This document shows, piece after piece, positions 19,603 to 27,781 of a DNA stretch of 64,000 nucleotides. The notes beneath the pieces were generated by a model, which was given only the letters and a program-made list of their open reading frames with translations, was not told the origin of the DNA and did no database searches. Position numbers and translations under genes: made by a program. The first letter of the stretch is position 1. Each line of letters begins with the position of its first letter. This stretch comes from Aquimarina algicola (GTDB lineage Bacteria > Bacteroidota > Bacteroidia > Flavobacteriales > Flavobacteriaceae), in the NCBI RefSeq assembly GCF_006443095.1, contig NZ_VFWZ01000002.1, positions 1,426,001 to 1,490,000 on the forward strand. Reading direction: 5' to 3'.

Positions 19603-19710
19603 TTAGCCAATATAATATTTGGCAATCTGGTATCCTGCCATGAATAAACCAACCATGGCGATACTACTATATATAATAACGGTTGCTGTTTTATCTTGAA
19701 TTGCTTTCAT
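19603..19710 (-). CDS. 35-aa membrane peptide of the bacteriocin-like locus
   Basis: ATG at 19710 opens 35 codons (MKAIQDKTATVIIYSSIAMV, then GLFMAGYQIAKYYIG). It is one hydrophobic helix with charged ends and no Gly-Gly leader. A terminator follows 23 nt downstream. Its end, GYQIAKYYIG, resembles the end of the next precursor (SAGYQVGRDLAS), where both read AGYQ plus I/V, so the two peptides may share ancestry or partner each other. It could be an immunity peptide or a leaderless bacteriocin; which is unknown. Confidence 0.6.
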   Translation of the reverse strand: MKAIQDKTATVIIYSSIAMVGLFMAGYQIAKYYIG

Positions 19711-19899
19711 AATTTAGGTTTTTAAGTTTAATAAACTTCTACTAAAATATTTTATTTATTACTATTTACCAAATTTACCTTATAATATTATCAAATTAAA
19801 AAAAGATTTTTATTAGAGAATACTTTTAATCAAAAGTATTCTCTAACTAAGAATAGCCTCTTTTTATTAATTTATAACTTAAGGTATTCTTATTTATTA

Positions 19900-20046
19900 T
19901 TAAGAAGCTAAATCTCTACCTACTTGATATCCTGCACTAAAAAGAGCAACTGTTAAAATAGCTGCGGCAATTATAGAACCTCCATTTGTATTTGATTTAT
20001 CTTCTAGTGTTAATTCTATTGAATTGAATTCTTTTAAATTTTTCAT
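19900..20046 (-). CDS. Double-glycine bacteriocin-like precursor 2
   Basis: ATG at 20046 opens 48 codons. Residues 1-23 (MKNLKEFNSIELTLEDKSNT then NGG) look like a leader for a C39 peptidase exporter, ending in Gly-Gly. The 25-residue core (SIIAAAILTVALFSAGYQVG then RDLAS) is hydrophobic with small residues, like class II bacteriocins. It starts with the same MKNL as the neighbouring precursor 22 nt upstream, so the two may act as a two-peptide pair. The C39 exporter is encoded about 1 kb upstream on the same strand. Confidence 0.72.
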   Translation of the reverse strand: MKNLKEFNSIELTLEDKSNTNGGSIIAAAILTVALFSAGYQVGRDLAS

Positions 20047-20068
20047 AATTATTTATTTTTATTTTGAC

Positions 20069-20197
20069 TTACATATTTACTACATAACCTGTGATTAAAC
20101 CTAGTATTGGAGCTGTGATTAATCCCCAGCCTCCGTCAACTTTTTTTATCTCTTCAGAGCTCAATGCTTGAACTCCAAAACTTTCTAAATTTTTCAT
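20069..20197 (-). CDS. Double-glycine bacteriocin-like precursor 1
   Basis: ATG at 20197 opens 42 codons. The leader (MKNLESFGVQALSSEEIKKV then DGG) has the classical double-glycine pattern with LSxEEIKxVDGG, which is the hallmark of leaders cleaved by C39 ABC exporters. The 19-residue core (WGLITAPILGLITGYVVNM) is short and hydrophobic and contains one Pro. It lies 22 nt before precursor 2. An antimicrobial or signalling function is known for this leader class in general, and is inferred here. Confidence 0.8.
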   Translation of the reverse strand: MKNLESFGVQALSSEEIKKVDGGWGLITAPILGLITGYVVNM

Positions 20198-20264
20198 GTT
20201 TTTAAATTTTAATAATTAATAATTCAGTTTTTAATCCGTGCATCTTGTTTCGTCAAACCTGATG

Positions 20265-20310
20265 CTGTTTTTGTGTTGCAACACTTGTAAACGCATGCGC
20301 ATTGCGTTTA
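20265..20310. repeat. Two small palindromes upstream of the precursors
   Basis: GTGTTGCAACAC (about 20272-20283) and AAACGCA-TGCGCAT-TGCGTTT (20288-20310) lie in the 123-nt gap between the HTH gene and precursor 1. They could be operators or an attenuating RNA structure for the leftward precursor transcript. Confidence 0.4.
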
Positions 20311-20320
20311 TATTACAATA

Positions 20321-20656
20321 CTACAACGGTTGCGTCCCAATTTTCGGGACGCTGTTGTAAAATGTATATTTTTTTAAAAAACCTCCCCCAAATATGGCTT
20401 TGGATTCGCTATAATCTAGCTCTCCAACCTCGAACCCAAATCTAAATTTTACGATCCCATCATATACAAAACTCTGTATGCCATGATGATAATAGATAGG
20501 GGCTTTCAAATCTTTCATCACATCAATAGCTCTGTAGATTTTGGTTCTAGAGACGCCTAGCCGAGCAGCCAATGTTGCCGGTGGCCCTGTTGCTTTTAAT
20601 CGAATGAGTTGATCTATACGATCGATCAGCTCTACATGTTTGATTAATGTATCCAT
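20321..20656 (-). CDS. Small helix-turn-helix protein
   Basis: The 111-aa protein has an N-terminal helix, then a helix-turn-helix at about residues 28-50 (LAARLGVSRTKIYRAIDVMK), and a basic/aromatic C-terminal part ending in FNSVP-type residues. A GCGTCCC/GGGACGC hairpin lies inside its last codons (20323-20358). It sits between the exporter and the two precursors on the same strand, so it is a likely local regulator; no direct evidence shows this. Confidence 0.65.
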   Translation of the reverse strand: MDTLIKHVELIDRIDQLIRLKATGPPATLAARLGVSRTKIYRAIDVMKDLKAPIYYHHGIQSFVYDGIVKFRFGFEVGELDYSESKAIFGGGFLKKYTFYNSVPKIGTQPL

Positions 20657-21027
20657 ACTTTTTTTGTTTAGTTGTTATTAAGTACTGAGTACAAAGTATT
20701 AAGTAATCAGTATTTATCCGTATCGTCATGCTGAACTTGATTCAGCATCTCATTAGGCTTAGTTTTTCTATTTTTTTACCCTGTTTTGTGCGACCCTGAA
20801 TCGAGTTCAGGGTGACGTTTGTTATATTTTTAGTTTTTAGTCACTTGATTTGTAATAGGTCTTCGACAAGCTCAGACTGACATTTGGTTTTATTTCATTT
20901 AATTTCCTCACATACTCACTTACTCAAATGCTACTTTTCACTTTTACATTTAGCCTTTTACATTTTACATCCTCATTCCTCACATGCTCAAAAACTCACA
21001 TTCTCACAAACTCACCTCCTCAACATC
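20657..21027. repeat. Dispersed palindromic repeat cluster 2
   Basis: This 371-nt gap holds three hairpin repeats: CGTCATGCTGAA-type at 20724-20750, GACCCTGAATCGAGTTCAGG-type at 20789-20817 and GTCTTCGACAAGCTCAGACT-type at 20859-20882. They are followed by CTCAC/ACTCA-rich sequence, including a stretch of about 70 bp (20901-20972) that recurs almost exactly at 25191-25263. Confidence 0.85.
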
Positions 21028-23187
21028 TCACACACTCATTTCCGGGATTTGTTTTTGCCAGAGTTGATAATATTTCCCTTGTTGGGGATATAGTGTATGG
21101 TGATCACCCTGCTCGATAACTTTACCTTGTTCTAGCACCACAATCTGGTCGGCATTGACTACTGTGCTTAATCGATGTGCAATAATGATTACTGTTTTAT
21201 GCTGGTCACGTAATTGTTGTACCGCTTGTTGGATATAGTTTTCTGAGGTACTATCTAGAGATGAGGTGGCCTCATCCAGCACTAATATTTCAGGATTTTT
21301 GTATAAGGCACGTGCAATGGCAATCCGTTGTTTTTGCCCACCTGATAGTGTTGCCCCATTTTCACCTAGATAGGTGGCAAATGCATTGGGAAGTTGCTCT
21401 ATAAATTCTAGAATTCCTATTGCTTTGCAAACGTTTATAATACGTTCTACATCGGGAGCAAACTCACCTACAGCAATATTCTCGATCACATTGCCGGCAA
21501 AGAGGTCGATGTGTTGGGGTACTACTGCGACCAGTTGTCTTAAACTGTCGTTATCAATATGTTTTAAATCTTTGTCTCCTATAGCGATTTTCCCTTTTTG
21601 TATGGGATATATATTTTGTAACAGTGACATTAGTGTGGATTTGCCGGATCCGCTTTCACCAATTATAGCAGTGATTTTTCCTTTTGGGATGCGCAAATTG
21701 AAATCAGTAAATACCTGCACCCTCGAACCGTATCTAAAAGACACATTAGCAAAATGAATATCACCAATATGCATGTTGTCAAGCTTCATTTTTTGGGTGT
21801 TGGTTTCTCGCTCTAGGTCCATAATCTCAAATAAACGGTCTGCGGCAATCAATGCATTTTGTATTTGCTTATTGGCACTGACCAAACTTGCTACCGGAGC
21901 GGTAAAGTATCCTGTAATGGCATAAAAGGCCATAAGTTCTCCTGCTGTAATTTCTTTTTGGATGACAAAATAAGTACCACACCACAAGAGTATAATGGTA
22001 AAGAGTTGTGCAATAGTATCGGTACCCGAGGTAGCAAATACAGTATTGAGCGCAGAGGTATAGCCGGTTTTTAGCAAACTGATAAAACGCGTTTCTGTTT
22101 TGATATTGGCAAAACCCTCTAAACCAAATTGTTTTATGGTTCCCACGGCATTGAGAGATTCTACAAGTTGACTCTCGAGTTCTGCTGATTTTTCCATCAC
22201 TGCTCGTTCTGTTCGTTTGTTGAGCGTATCCGTAATTTTATAAAGGATACCATATAGCGGTATGATAGCAAGCATAATAAGTGCTAGTTTCCAATAATAG
22301 GTAAACATCAAAACAAAAGAGAAAATAACAATGAGGATATTAACAGATAGGGTTAAGGCTACCCCATTGATAAATGTTCTTATTTTTACCGCATCATTAA
22401 TGCGAGAAATAATCTCTCCCACTCGCATGGTATCAAAGAACTGTTGTGGCAGTTTAAGTAGGTGTTTGTAATATCCCAATATCAATCGGGTATCGATCTG
22501 TTGCCCCGTTTTGATTAAGAATATATCTTTAAAAACCCCAATCACAAGTTTGAGTAGTACTATCGCAATCATAAAGACCCCCAACAAGTTTAGTAATTTG
22601 GTAGAAGTACCTATAAACACATGGTCGGTTAATTTTTGAATATAAATAGAAGTAGAGAATCCTAATAGGGTATATAACATTGCCCCAACAAAAGCTTGTA
22701 TCAATACGGTTTTGTGAGGTTGTAATAAAAACCAAAAGCGTTTGTAGACGGATACTTTTTGATTTTCTGCTACAAAATTTTCTTTGGGTAATAGTAAGAC
22801 CAGTACACCTGTCCATTCTTTCTTGAATTCGTCATGTGTTTTTTTATGTACCCTACCATCGGCAGGATCCATAATCGTGATGTGATGTTTGGTTACCTGA
22901 TAGATCACGACATAATGGTGTAATTGCTCATTTACGATAATATGCGCAATAGCAGGTTTAGGAATTTTAGACAGACTCTCCAGATCTCCACGCACACCTT
23001 TGGCGTCAAATCCGATCTGTTCTGCGGCTTCGAGTAAGCCTAATACATTGGTTCCTTTTTTGTCTGTATTGGCAAGTTGTCGTATTCTGGCAATGGGGAT
23101 TTGTAATTTATAATGTGCAGCCACCGATGCCAGACAAGCAGCACCGCAGTCTGTGATATCATGTTGTTTTATTTTGGTTCTTCTCAT
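21028..23187 (-). CDS. C39-peptidase ABC exporter (bacteriocin/peptide cleavage and export)
   Basis: The 719-aa protein has an N-terminal C39 cysteine peptidase (about 1-135; DITDCGAACLAS with Cys14, the His in LHHYVVIY, the Asp in IMDPADG), a six-helix ABC membrane domain (about 160-430) and a C-terminal ATPase (GESGSGKST, LSGGQKQRIAIARAL, VLDEATSSLD). Such transporters cut leaders after Gly-Gly and export the core. Two such leaders are encoded just downstream, and a third is encoded at 29641. The HlyD partner lies 492 nt upstream. All catalytic residues are present. Confidence 0.95.
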   Translation of the reverse strand: MRRTKIKQHDITDCGAACLASVAAHYKLQIPIARIRQLANTDKKGTNVLGLLEAAEQIGFDAKGVRGDLESLSKIPKPAIAHIIVNEQLHHYVVIYQVTKHHITIMDPADGRVHKKTHDEFKKEWTGVLVLLLPKENFVAENQKVSVYKRFWFLLQPHKTVLIQAFVGAMLYTLLGFSTSIYIQKLTDHVFIGTSTKLLNLLGVFMIAIVLLKLVIGVFKDIFLIKTGQQIDTRLILGYYKHLLKLPQQFFDTMRVGEIISRINDAVKIRTFINGVALTLSVNILIVIFSFVLMFTYYWKLALIMLAIIPLYGILYKITDTLNKRTERAVMEKSAELESQLVESLNAVGTIKQFGLEGFANIKTETRFISLLKTGYTSALNTVFATSGTDTIAQLFTIILLWCGTYFVIQKEITAGELMAFYAITGYFTAPVASLVSANKQIQNALIAADRLFEIMDLERETNTQKMKLDNMHIGDIHFANVSFRYGSRVQVFTDFNLRIPKGKITAIIGESGSGKSTLMSLLQNIYPIQKGKIAIGDKDLKHIDNDSLRQLVAVVPQHIDLFAGNVIENIAVGEFAPDVERIINVCKAIGILEFIEQLPNAFATYLGENGATLSGGQKQRIAIARALYKNPEILVLDEATSSLDSTSENYIQQAVQQLRDQHKTVIIIAHRLSTVVNADQIVVLEQGKVIEQGDHHTLYPQQGKYYQLWQKQIPEMSV

Positions 23188-23679
23188 GGTGGTTTTTTAG
23201 TTTTTAATTTTTAGTAATAAGTGGTTATAAGTACAAAGTAAGAAGTACAAAGTACGAAGTATGTCCTCCTCTCTCTCAAATCTCACTTTCCATCTCTATC
23301 ATTCCTCACACCCAACACCTCATTCCTAATGCTGCATTTCACTAGTTATTTCTTATCTTTTTGTGTCACCCTGAATCGAGTTCAGGGTGACGTGTGTTAT
23401 ATTTTAATTTTTATTGTCAAACTGAGCTTGTCGAAGTTTTTTGGTTATTTACTTTTCAGTAGGTCTTCGACAGGCTCCGACTGACATTTCATCTTTCTTT
23501 TTATTTCGTCATGCTGAACTCGATTCAGCATCTCATTATTTATGTTTTCGCTTGTTGTGTGACCCTGAATCGAGTTCAGGGTGACGTGTATATTATATTT
23601 TTAATTTCCTCATTCCTCATACCCCATACTTCACACCTTTACTACTTCCTCAAATACTCAACAACTCACAAACTCACAT
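23188..23679. repeat. Dispersed palindromic repeat cluster 3
   Basis: The 492-nt gap between the exporter and HlyD genes has no gene. It holds hairpin repeats at 23365-23392, 23415-23436, 23462-23486, 23507-23534 and 23559-23588, all of the CTGAATCGAGTTCAG or TCGACAAGCTCAG-like families, set in CTCAC-rich sequence. Confidence 0.85.
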
Positions 23680-24852
23680 TCAACGACTCACCACCTCGTC
23701 CCTATTTGGACTAGAAGGGTTAAGCCAATCATCAACTTTGTCATATAGCAGATCATACAATGTACGCTCAGTGAGTTGAAATCTTGCATTGAGGGTCATT
23801 CCTTTATTAAAGTTGCCTTTGAATCCATTTTTGAGTTGTAAAAAATTTTGATCTACCTGACACTTTACTTTAAAAACAGGTTGATTGTCTATCATATCAA
23901 TGTCTTTACTGATTTCAAGAATTTGTCCGGTAGCCAATCCCCATTGATTGTAATTAAAGGCATCGACCTGAAAATTAACAGTTTTGTTTTTGCTGATCAA
24001 TCCGATATCAGAAGGAGAGAGGTAGCACTCTGCAACCAACCGGGTATCCGGTGATATTTCTGCAAGCTTAGTTCCTGCAGTTATAAAACTACCGGGGGCG
24101 ATGCCGGTTACATTTTTGAGTATCCCATCTATAGGGGCAATAATCATCTGCTCTTTTTGGCTTTGTTGTAATTGTGAGAGGTTGCTTTTTTGTTCCCTTA
24201 GTGTTGTGTTGTAATCGGTTAAAGCCGCTTGCCAGTTGTTTTTTTGTTCTTTTTTATATTGTGATACGTTACTGCTTGCCAGTTGGTATTCAAATAAAGT
24301 ATTCTCATATTCTACTTTGGCAATAACCCCTTTTTGATATAGTTTTTTATTGCGTAGATAATCGTTTTTGGTTTTTTGTACTCGATTTTTTAGAATCCTT
24401 AGTTTTTGATAGAAATAGAGGGTCTCTTTTTTATATTTTGCAGAACGTACTTGATGTAGTTTTGGATACATGGTAGTACTTAGGTATTTGCAATCTGTAA
24501 TAAAGGTGTTGATCTCTTGTGTTTGTAGGGTTGATCTTTGTATTTGTGCATCGATTGCTATAGTGCTTGTCATCAATAAGGTATCTCCCTTTGCGACCTT
24601 TTGGTTGTCTTGTATAACAGCAAAAATCACCTTTCCGGATTGTAAGGGTGTAATCATGATTCGTTCTTTACTTGGTTTTAGCATTCCCTTTGCTGTGGTA
24701 TATATATTTATTTTTATAAAGGGTAACCCAAGTAATACGACGACTACGGTAAAGAGTATTGTACCATAAATGATCTTGCTTTTACTGGTATGAGTAAATT
24801 GATGTACCTCTACGGTATGCTCTATAATTTCTTTAGGAAATAGTTGTTTCAT
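23680..24852 (-). CDS. HlyD-family membrane fusion protein
   Basis: The 390-aa protein has a cytoplasmic N-terminus, one membrane helix (about 29-48), a split lipoyl-like domain (GKVIFAVIQDNQKVAKGDTL and APIDGILKN), a long coiled-coil hairpin (about 100-235) and a beta-barrel end. It links the C39 exporter in the inner membrane to the outer membrane. It is encoded upstream of the exporter on the same strand. An outer-membrane TolC-like channel is not encoded in this window. Confidence 0.9.
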   Translation of the reverse strand: MKQLFPKEIIEHTVEVHQFTHTSKSKIIYGTILFTVVVVLLGLPFIKINIYTTAKGMLKPSKERIMITPLQSGKVIFAVIQDNQKVAKGDTLLMTSTIAIDAQIQRSTLQTQEINTFITDCKYLSTTMYPKLHQVRSAKYKKETLYFYQKLRILKNRVQKTKNDYLRNKKLYQKGVIAKVEYENTLFEYQLASSNVSQYKKEQKNNWQAALTDYNTTLREQKSNLSQLQQSQKEQMIIAPIDGILKNVTGIAPGSFITAGTKLAEISPDTRLVAECYLSPSDIGLISKNKTVNFQVDAFNYNQWGLATGQILEISKDIDMIDNQPVFKVKCQVDQNFLQLKNGFKGNFNKGMTLNARFQLTERTLYDLLYDKVDDWLNPSSPNRDEVVSR

Positions 24853-24864
24853 AAGATATAGTTA

Positions 24865-24945
24865 TTATAGGCCAAAGATTGTTGTGAGATATTGAAGTAA
24901 CATATTGACCCCTGTAATGGTTATTTTGGTTATAAAATGTATCAT
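24865..24945 (-). CDS. Possible 26-aa hydrophobic peptide
   Basis: ATG at 24945 opens 26 codons (MIHFITKITITGVNMLLQYL then TTIFGL) and stops 12 nt before the HlyD start. The stretch AAAGGGAA precedes the ATG. It is short and hydrophobic, like a leader-type or membrane peptide of transport operons. No homologue is recognised. Confidence 0.35.
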   Translation of the reverse strand: MIHFITKITITGVNMLLQYLTTIFGL

Positions 24946-25298
24946 TGTTTTCCCTTTTTGTTTTTAATATTTAGAAGTACGGGAGTAAGAAGTACAAAGT
25001 ACGAAGTATGTTCTCCTTGTAAATCTTCACATTCTCAAAGACTCACAATGTCTTCGACAAGCTCAAACTGACATCACGTTTTACTCCTCACCCCTCATAC
25101 CCCACACCTAATTCTGCATCTCATTAAGCTTGGTTTTTAGCTTCTTGTGCGACCCTGAATCGAGTTCAGGGTGACGTACATATTATATTTTAATTTCCTC
25201 ACATACTCACTTACTCAAATGCTACTTTTCACTTTTACATTTAGCCTTTTACATTTTACATCCTCACACCCAATACCTCACCCCTAATCTAATCCCTT
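24946..25298. repeat. Dispersed palindromic repeat cluster 4
   Basis: There is no gene here. GTCTTCGACAAGCTCAAACT-type and GACCCTGAATCGAGTTCAGG-type copies lie at 25049-25074 and 25148-25177. The second copy of the roughly 70-bp direct repeat (first at 20901-20972) lies at 25191-25263. Confidence 0.8.
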
Positions 25299-25592
25299 TC
25301 CTCCGTTGCGTATTTTTTACCTTCCGTTGGGTCTTTTTGATCAAAATTTCAACTCGACAAGTAGAAATTTTAACTCACGAGGTTGAAATTTTAACCTCGT
25401 GAGTTAAAATTTTAAAGGTTTGGGTTAAAATTTGAGTCATGTTTCTTAAAATTTCAATGCTTCGGGTTAAACACTTAGTCTTTTTGACCCATCGTTTGGT
25501 CTTTTGGGTTAAACGTTTAACCTTTGGGGTTAAAATTTTAATGCCGTTCCTTAAAATTTGAATGTGTTTTGTTAAAATTTTGAGGTTGCTGC
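25299..25592. repeat. 21-bp tandem array, 14 degenerate units
   Basis: The stretch divides into 14 units of exactly 21 bp. Most start with TTAAAATTT or a variant (25341, 25362, 25383, 25404, 25425, 25446, 25530, 25551, 25572), with more diverged ones at 25299, 25320, 25467, 25488 and 25509. Read on the minus strand, the period gives heptads of the type Lys-Ile-Leu-Thr-x-x-Ile/Val, open for about 72 codons (25593 down to a TGA at 25375-25377) but with no start codon. Two adjacent units form a 20-bp perfect inverted repeat (25365-25384 with 25393-25412). It may be a relic coding repeat or a structural element. Confidence 0.75.
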
Positions 25593-26386
25593 TTCATTTT
25601 TTATCGATTGAGGTAAAATCCCCCTTTAATAGCTTTTATTTACGGGTGCCTACCCAACTATATGTATGTAATTTTAATTGTAAAACGTTGCTAAAAAAGG
25701 GGGAGTGGGGGTATCAATTGGGGATATTTAATTTTCTTGTTTGATTTTGTAATAGGTCTTCGACAAGCTCAGACTGACATTTAGTTTTATTTTTACATTT
25801 CATCTCTCTTTTTATTTAGTCATGCTCAACTCGATTCAGCATCACATTAGTTATTTCTTCTCTTCTTGTGCGACCCTGAATCGAGTTCAGGGTGACGTAC
25901 ATATTATATCCTCATTCCTCACATCCCATACCTAACCCCTTTACTACTTCCTCAAATACTCAACAACTCACATTCTCACAAACTCACCCCTCATACCTCA
26001 CATACTATCTTTGATTGAGTTTAGGGAGACGATTAATAATTTTTCAGCTTTATTAATATATATTCACAAACTCATCATCTCCCAAACTCAAACTTCACTA
26101 TTCAAATCACTTTAATCTTATTCTGCTTTCGTCATGCTGAATTCGATTCAGCATCTCACTAGTTATGTTTTCGCTTGTTGTGCAACCCTGAATCGAGTTC
26201 AGGATGACGTACATATTATATCCTCATTCCTCACACCCCATACCTAACCCCTTTACCACTTCCTCAAATACTCAACAACTCACAAACTCACATTCTCAAA
26301 GTGTCTTCGACAGGCTCAGACTGACAAATCGTTTTACTCTCCAAAACCTCAAGAACTCACCTACTCAAAGACTCACAAACTCATTT
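25593..26386. repeat. Dispersed palindromic repeat cluster 5
   Basis: No gene is supported here. Copies of the hairpin families lie at 25754-25780, 25819-25846, 25869-25897, 26130-26156, 26182-26210 and 26301-26326, separated by CTCAC/ACTCA-rich runs. The first 150 nt after the 21-bp array are plain AT-rich sequence. Confidence 0.8.
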
Positions 26387-26866
26387 TTAAAGTTGTTCTT
26401 CTGTAGGATCTGATTTACTTCTGGATCGGCTAAAGAATTGTGACAGTTCTGCGACTTTTTCTGTAAATCCCGGTTTGCCGGCTCCTTTGCTGTATTGCGA
26501 GAAGGCGTAGTCTGTAAGAGAATCTTGATAGTTGTCGTAATCATGCAGAATTTTGGTGCTTTCCATTCGATACACAAGGCTTTCTATACGGCCCAATAGG
26601 TTTTCGAGATATCCACGAGCGCTATAGTCTCTATCAAACTCTTCCCAGTCGATATCAGGAGAGCTTAGTGATGGGCTATGATTACGGTAATCTTTAATTT
26701 TATTAACGAATAATTTATTTTTTTCGTTGATAGCTTTATATCCTGAGCGTTGCTTTTCTGTAAGTGCAGATAATTTGTTTAAGAAGATATTTTCTAATTC
26801 TGTGATTAAGTTTTCTGCTTGTTGTTTTTCTTCCGGTGTTAATTGGTCTTGAATAATATTTCTCAT
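26387..26866 (-). CDS. Hypothetical protein, helical and charged
   Basis: The 159-aa protein has no signal or membrane segment and looks mostly alpha-helical (LTPEEKQQAENLITELENIF at the start; HDYDNYQDSLTDYAFSQY later; acidic/Ser-rich end). No family is recognised. It shares strand and location with the bacteriocin-like exporter genes but is separated from them by 1.4 kb of repeats, so a role there is only possible. Confidence 0.65.
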   Translation of the reverse strand: MRNIIQDQLTPEEKQQAENLITELENIFLNKLSALTEKQRSGYKAINEKNKLFVNKIKDYRNHSPSLSSPDIDWEEFDRDYSARGYLENLLGRIESLVYRMESTKILHDYDNYQDSLTDYAFSQYSKGAGKPGFTEKVAELSQFFSRSRSKSDPTEEQL

Positions 26867-27098
26867 TTTTCTATAGTTATTAATTTTTCGTTATTCATTT
26901 TACCTATTTATATCGTCATGCTGAACTCGATTAGGTATCTCGTTAGTTTTATTTTTGCTTCTTTACTTTTTATATCGTCATGCTGAACTTGATTCAGCAT
27001 CTCATTATTTATGTTTTCCTTTCTAGTGCGACCCTGAATCAAGTTCAGGGTGACGTACATATCATATTTTAACATACTCACTCCTCACACCCCATACC
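26867..27098. repeat. Dispersed palindromic repeat cluster 6
   Basis: The gap holds three hairpin repeats (26914-26940, 26975-27002, 27028-27056) of the CGTCATGCTGAACTCGATT and GACCCTGAATCAAGTTCAGG types. The copy at 26914 has lost its symmetry (ends GGTATCT rather than AGCATCT). Confidence 0.8.
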
Positions 27099-27359
27099 TC
27101 ACACCTTGTTATACCCGGCGCATGTTTTTTTGTAATAGTCAAGCAAAAACAGGTTACGCGCTTTATAAATTAATTGAATCGCTTCGTCACTGGTTTTGCC
27201 TTTGGTATAGAGCTTATTGATCCAGAGATAGAGTATGGTTTCATAAAGGCTTTGTCTTACTAGATTATACATAAACTGATCTGTGGTCATATGAAAGGCT
27301 GCTAAAACCGTTGCGATAAATTTATTTTTTGAGGGTTGTGATCCTATATGCATAGCCAA
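27099..27359 (-). CDS. Hypothetical 86-aa protein
   Basis: The protein has no signal peptide or clear membrane segment and seems helical (about 15-70), with a Lys/Tyr-rich C-terminus (YKARNLFLLDYYKKTCAGYN). No family is recognised. It is the most upstream leftward gene of the island and lies back to back with the TPR regulator at 27782. Confidence 0.55.
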   Translation of the reverse strand: MAMHIGSQPSKNKFIATVLAAFHMTTDQFMYNLVRQSLYETILYLWINKLYTKGKTSDEAIQLIYKARNLFLLDYYKKTCAGYNKV

Positions 27360-27781
27360 TGTTTTTTTGGTTTTATAATATTATTAATAGTTATGTTTTA
27401 TTATTGAAAACTTTTTGTGTAATAATACTTAACTCAATATTCAATAAGGTTTTTCTTTCAAAATGAACTTCAACTAATTCAAATAAGGTTATTATCTTTA
27501 CTCACTTTAATTCATTAATCAATCAAAACTTTAAAGATTGTTTGCTTACACTACTATAGCGGTTTGTTTAATAAGTGCTTTTTAGGTTTAAATAAAATTT
27601 TCATTTTTTGATAGGACAAATGTAAGAGTGCAACAATCTTTAAAACAAGTTGTTACAATGATGATTTATAAATTGACATCTGTTATTTTATAAATTGTTG
27701 ACTATTATTTAATCAATAATAATTTGATAGACAAAAGCTTACGTGAAGTTTTGATTTATAATAATATGTAAACACCTAAAG
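27360..27781. promoter_or_regulatory. Divergent intergenic region with 13-bp inverted repeat
   Basis: This 422-nt AT-rich gap separates two divergent transcripts. TTTAAAGATTGTT at 27530-27542 recurs inverted at 27632-27644, and TTTATAAATTG occurs twice in direct orientation near 27668 and 27690. They are candidate operator sites for the neighbouring TPR/HTH regulator. No TAnnTTTG promoter was identified with confidence. Confidence 0.35.

Noticed and set aside
23511..23714. 67-codon plus-strand frame
   Set aside because: It is made only of hairpin repeats and CTCAC-rich sequence, opposite to the end of the HlyD gene.
25299..25592. Calling the heptad frame a gene
   Set aside because: It has no start codon for the open stretch and has an in-frame TGA, so I list it as a repeat array.
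26204..26413. 69-codon plus-strand frame
   Set aside because: It is built from the same repeats and low-complexity CTCAC runs, with no conserved feature.
19205..27098. CRISPR array
   Set aside because: Repeats are palindromic, of several types, with uneven spacing and no constant spacer length or cas gene.
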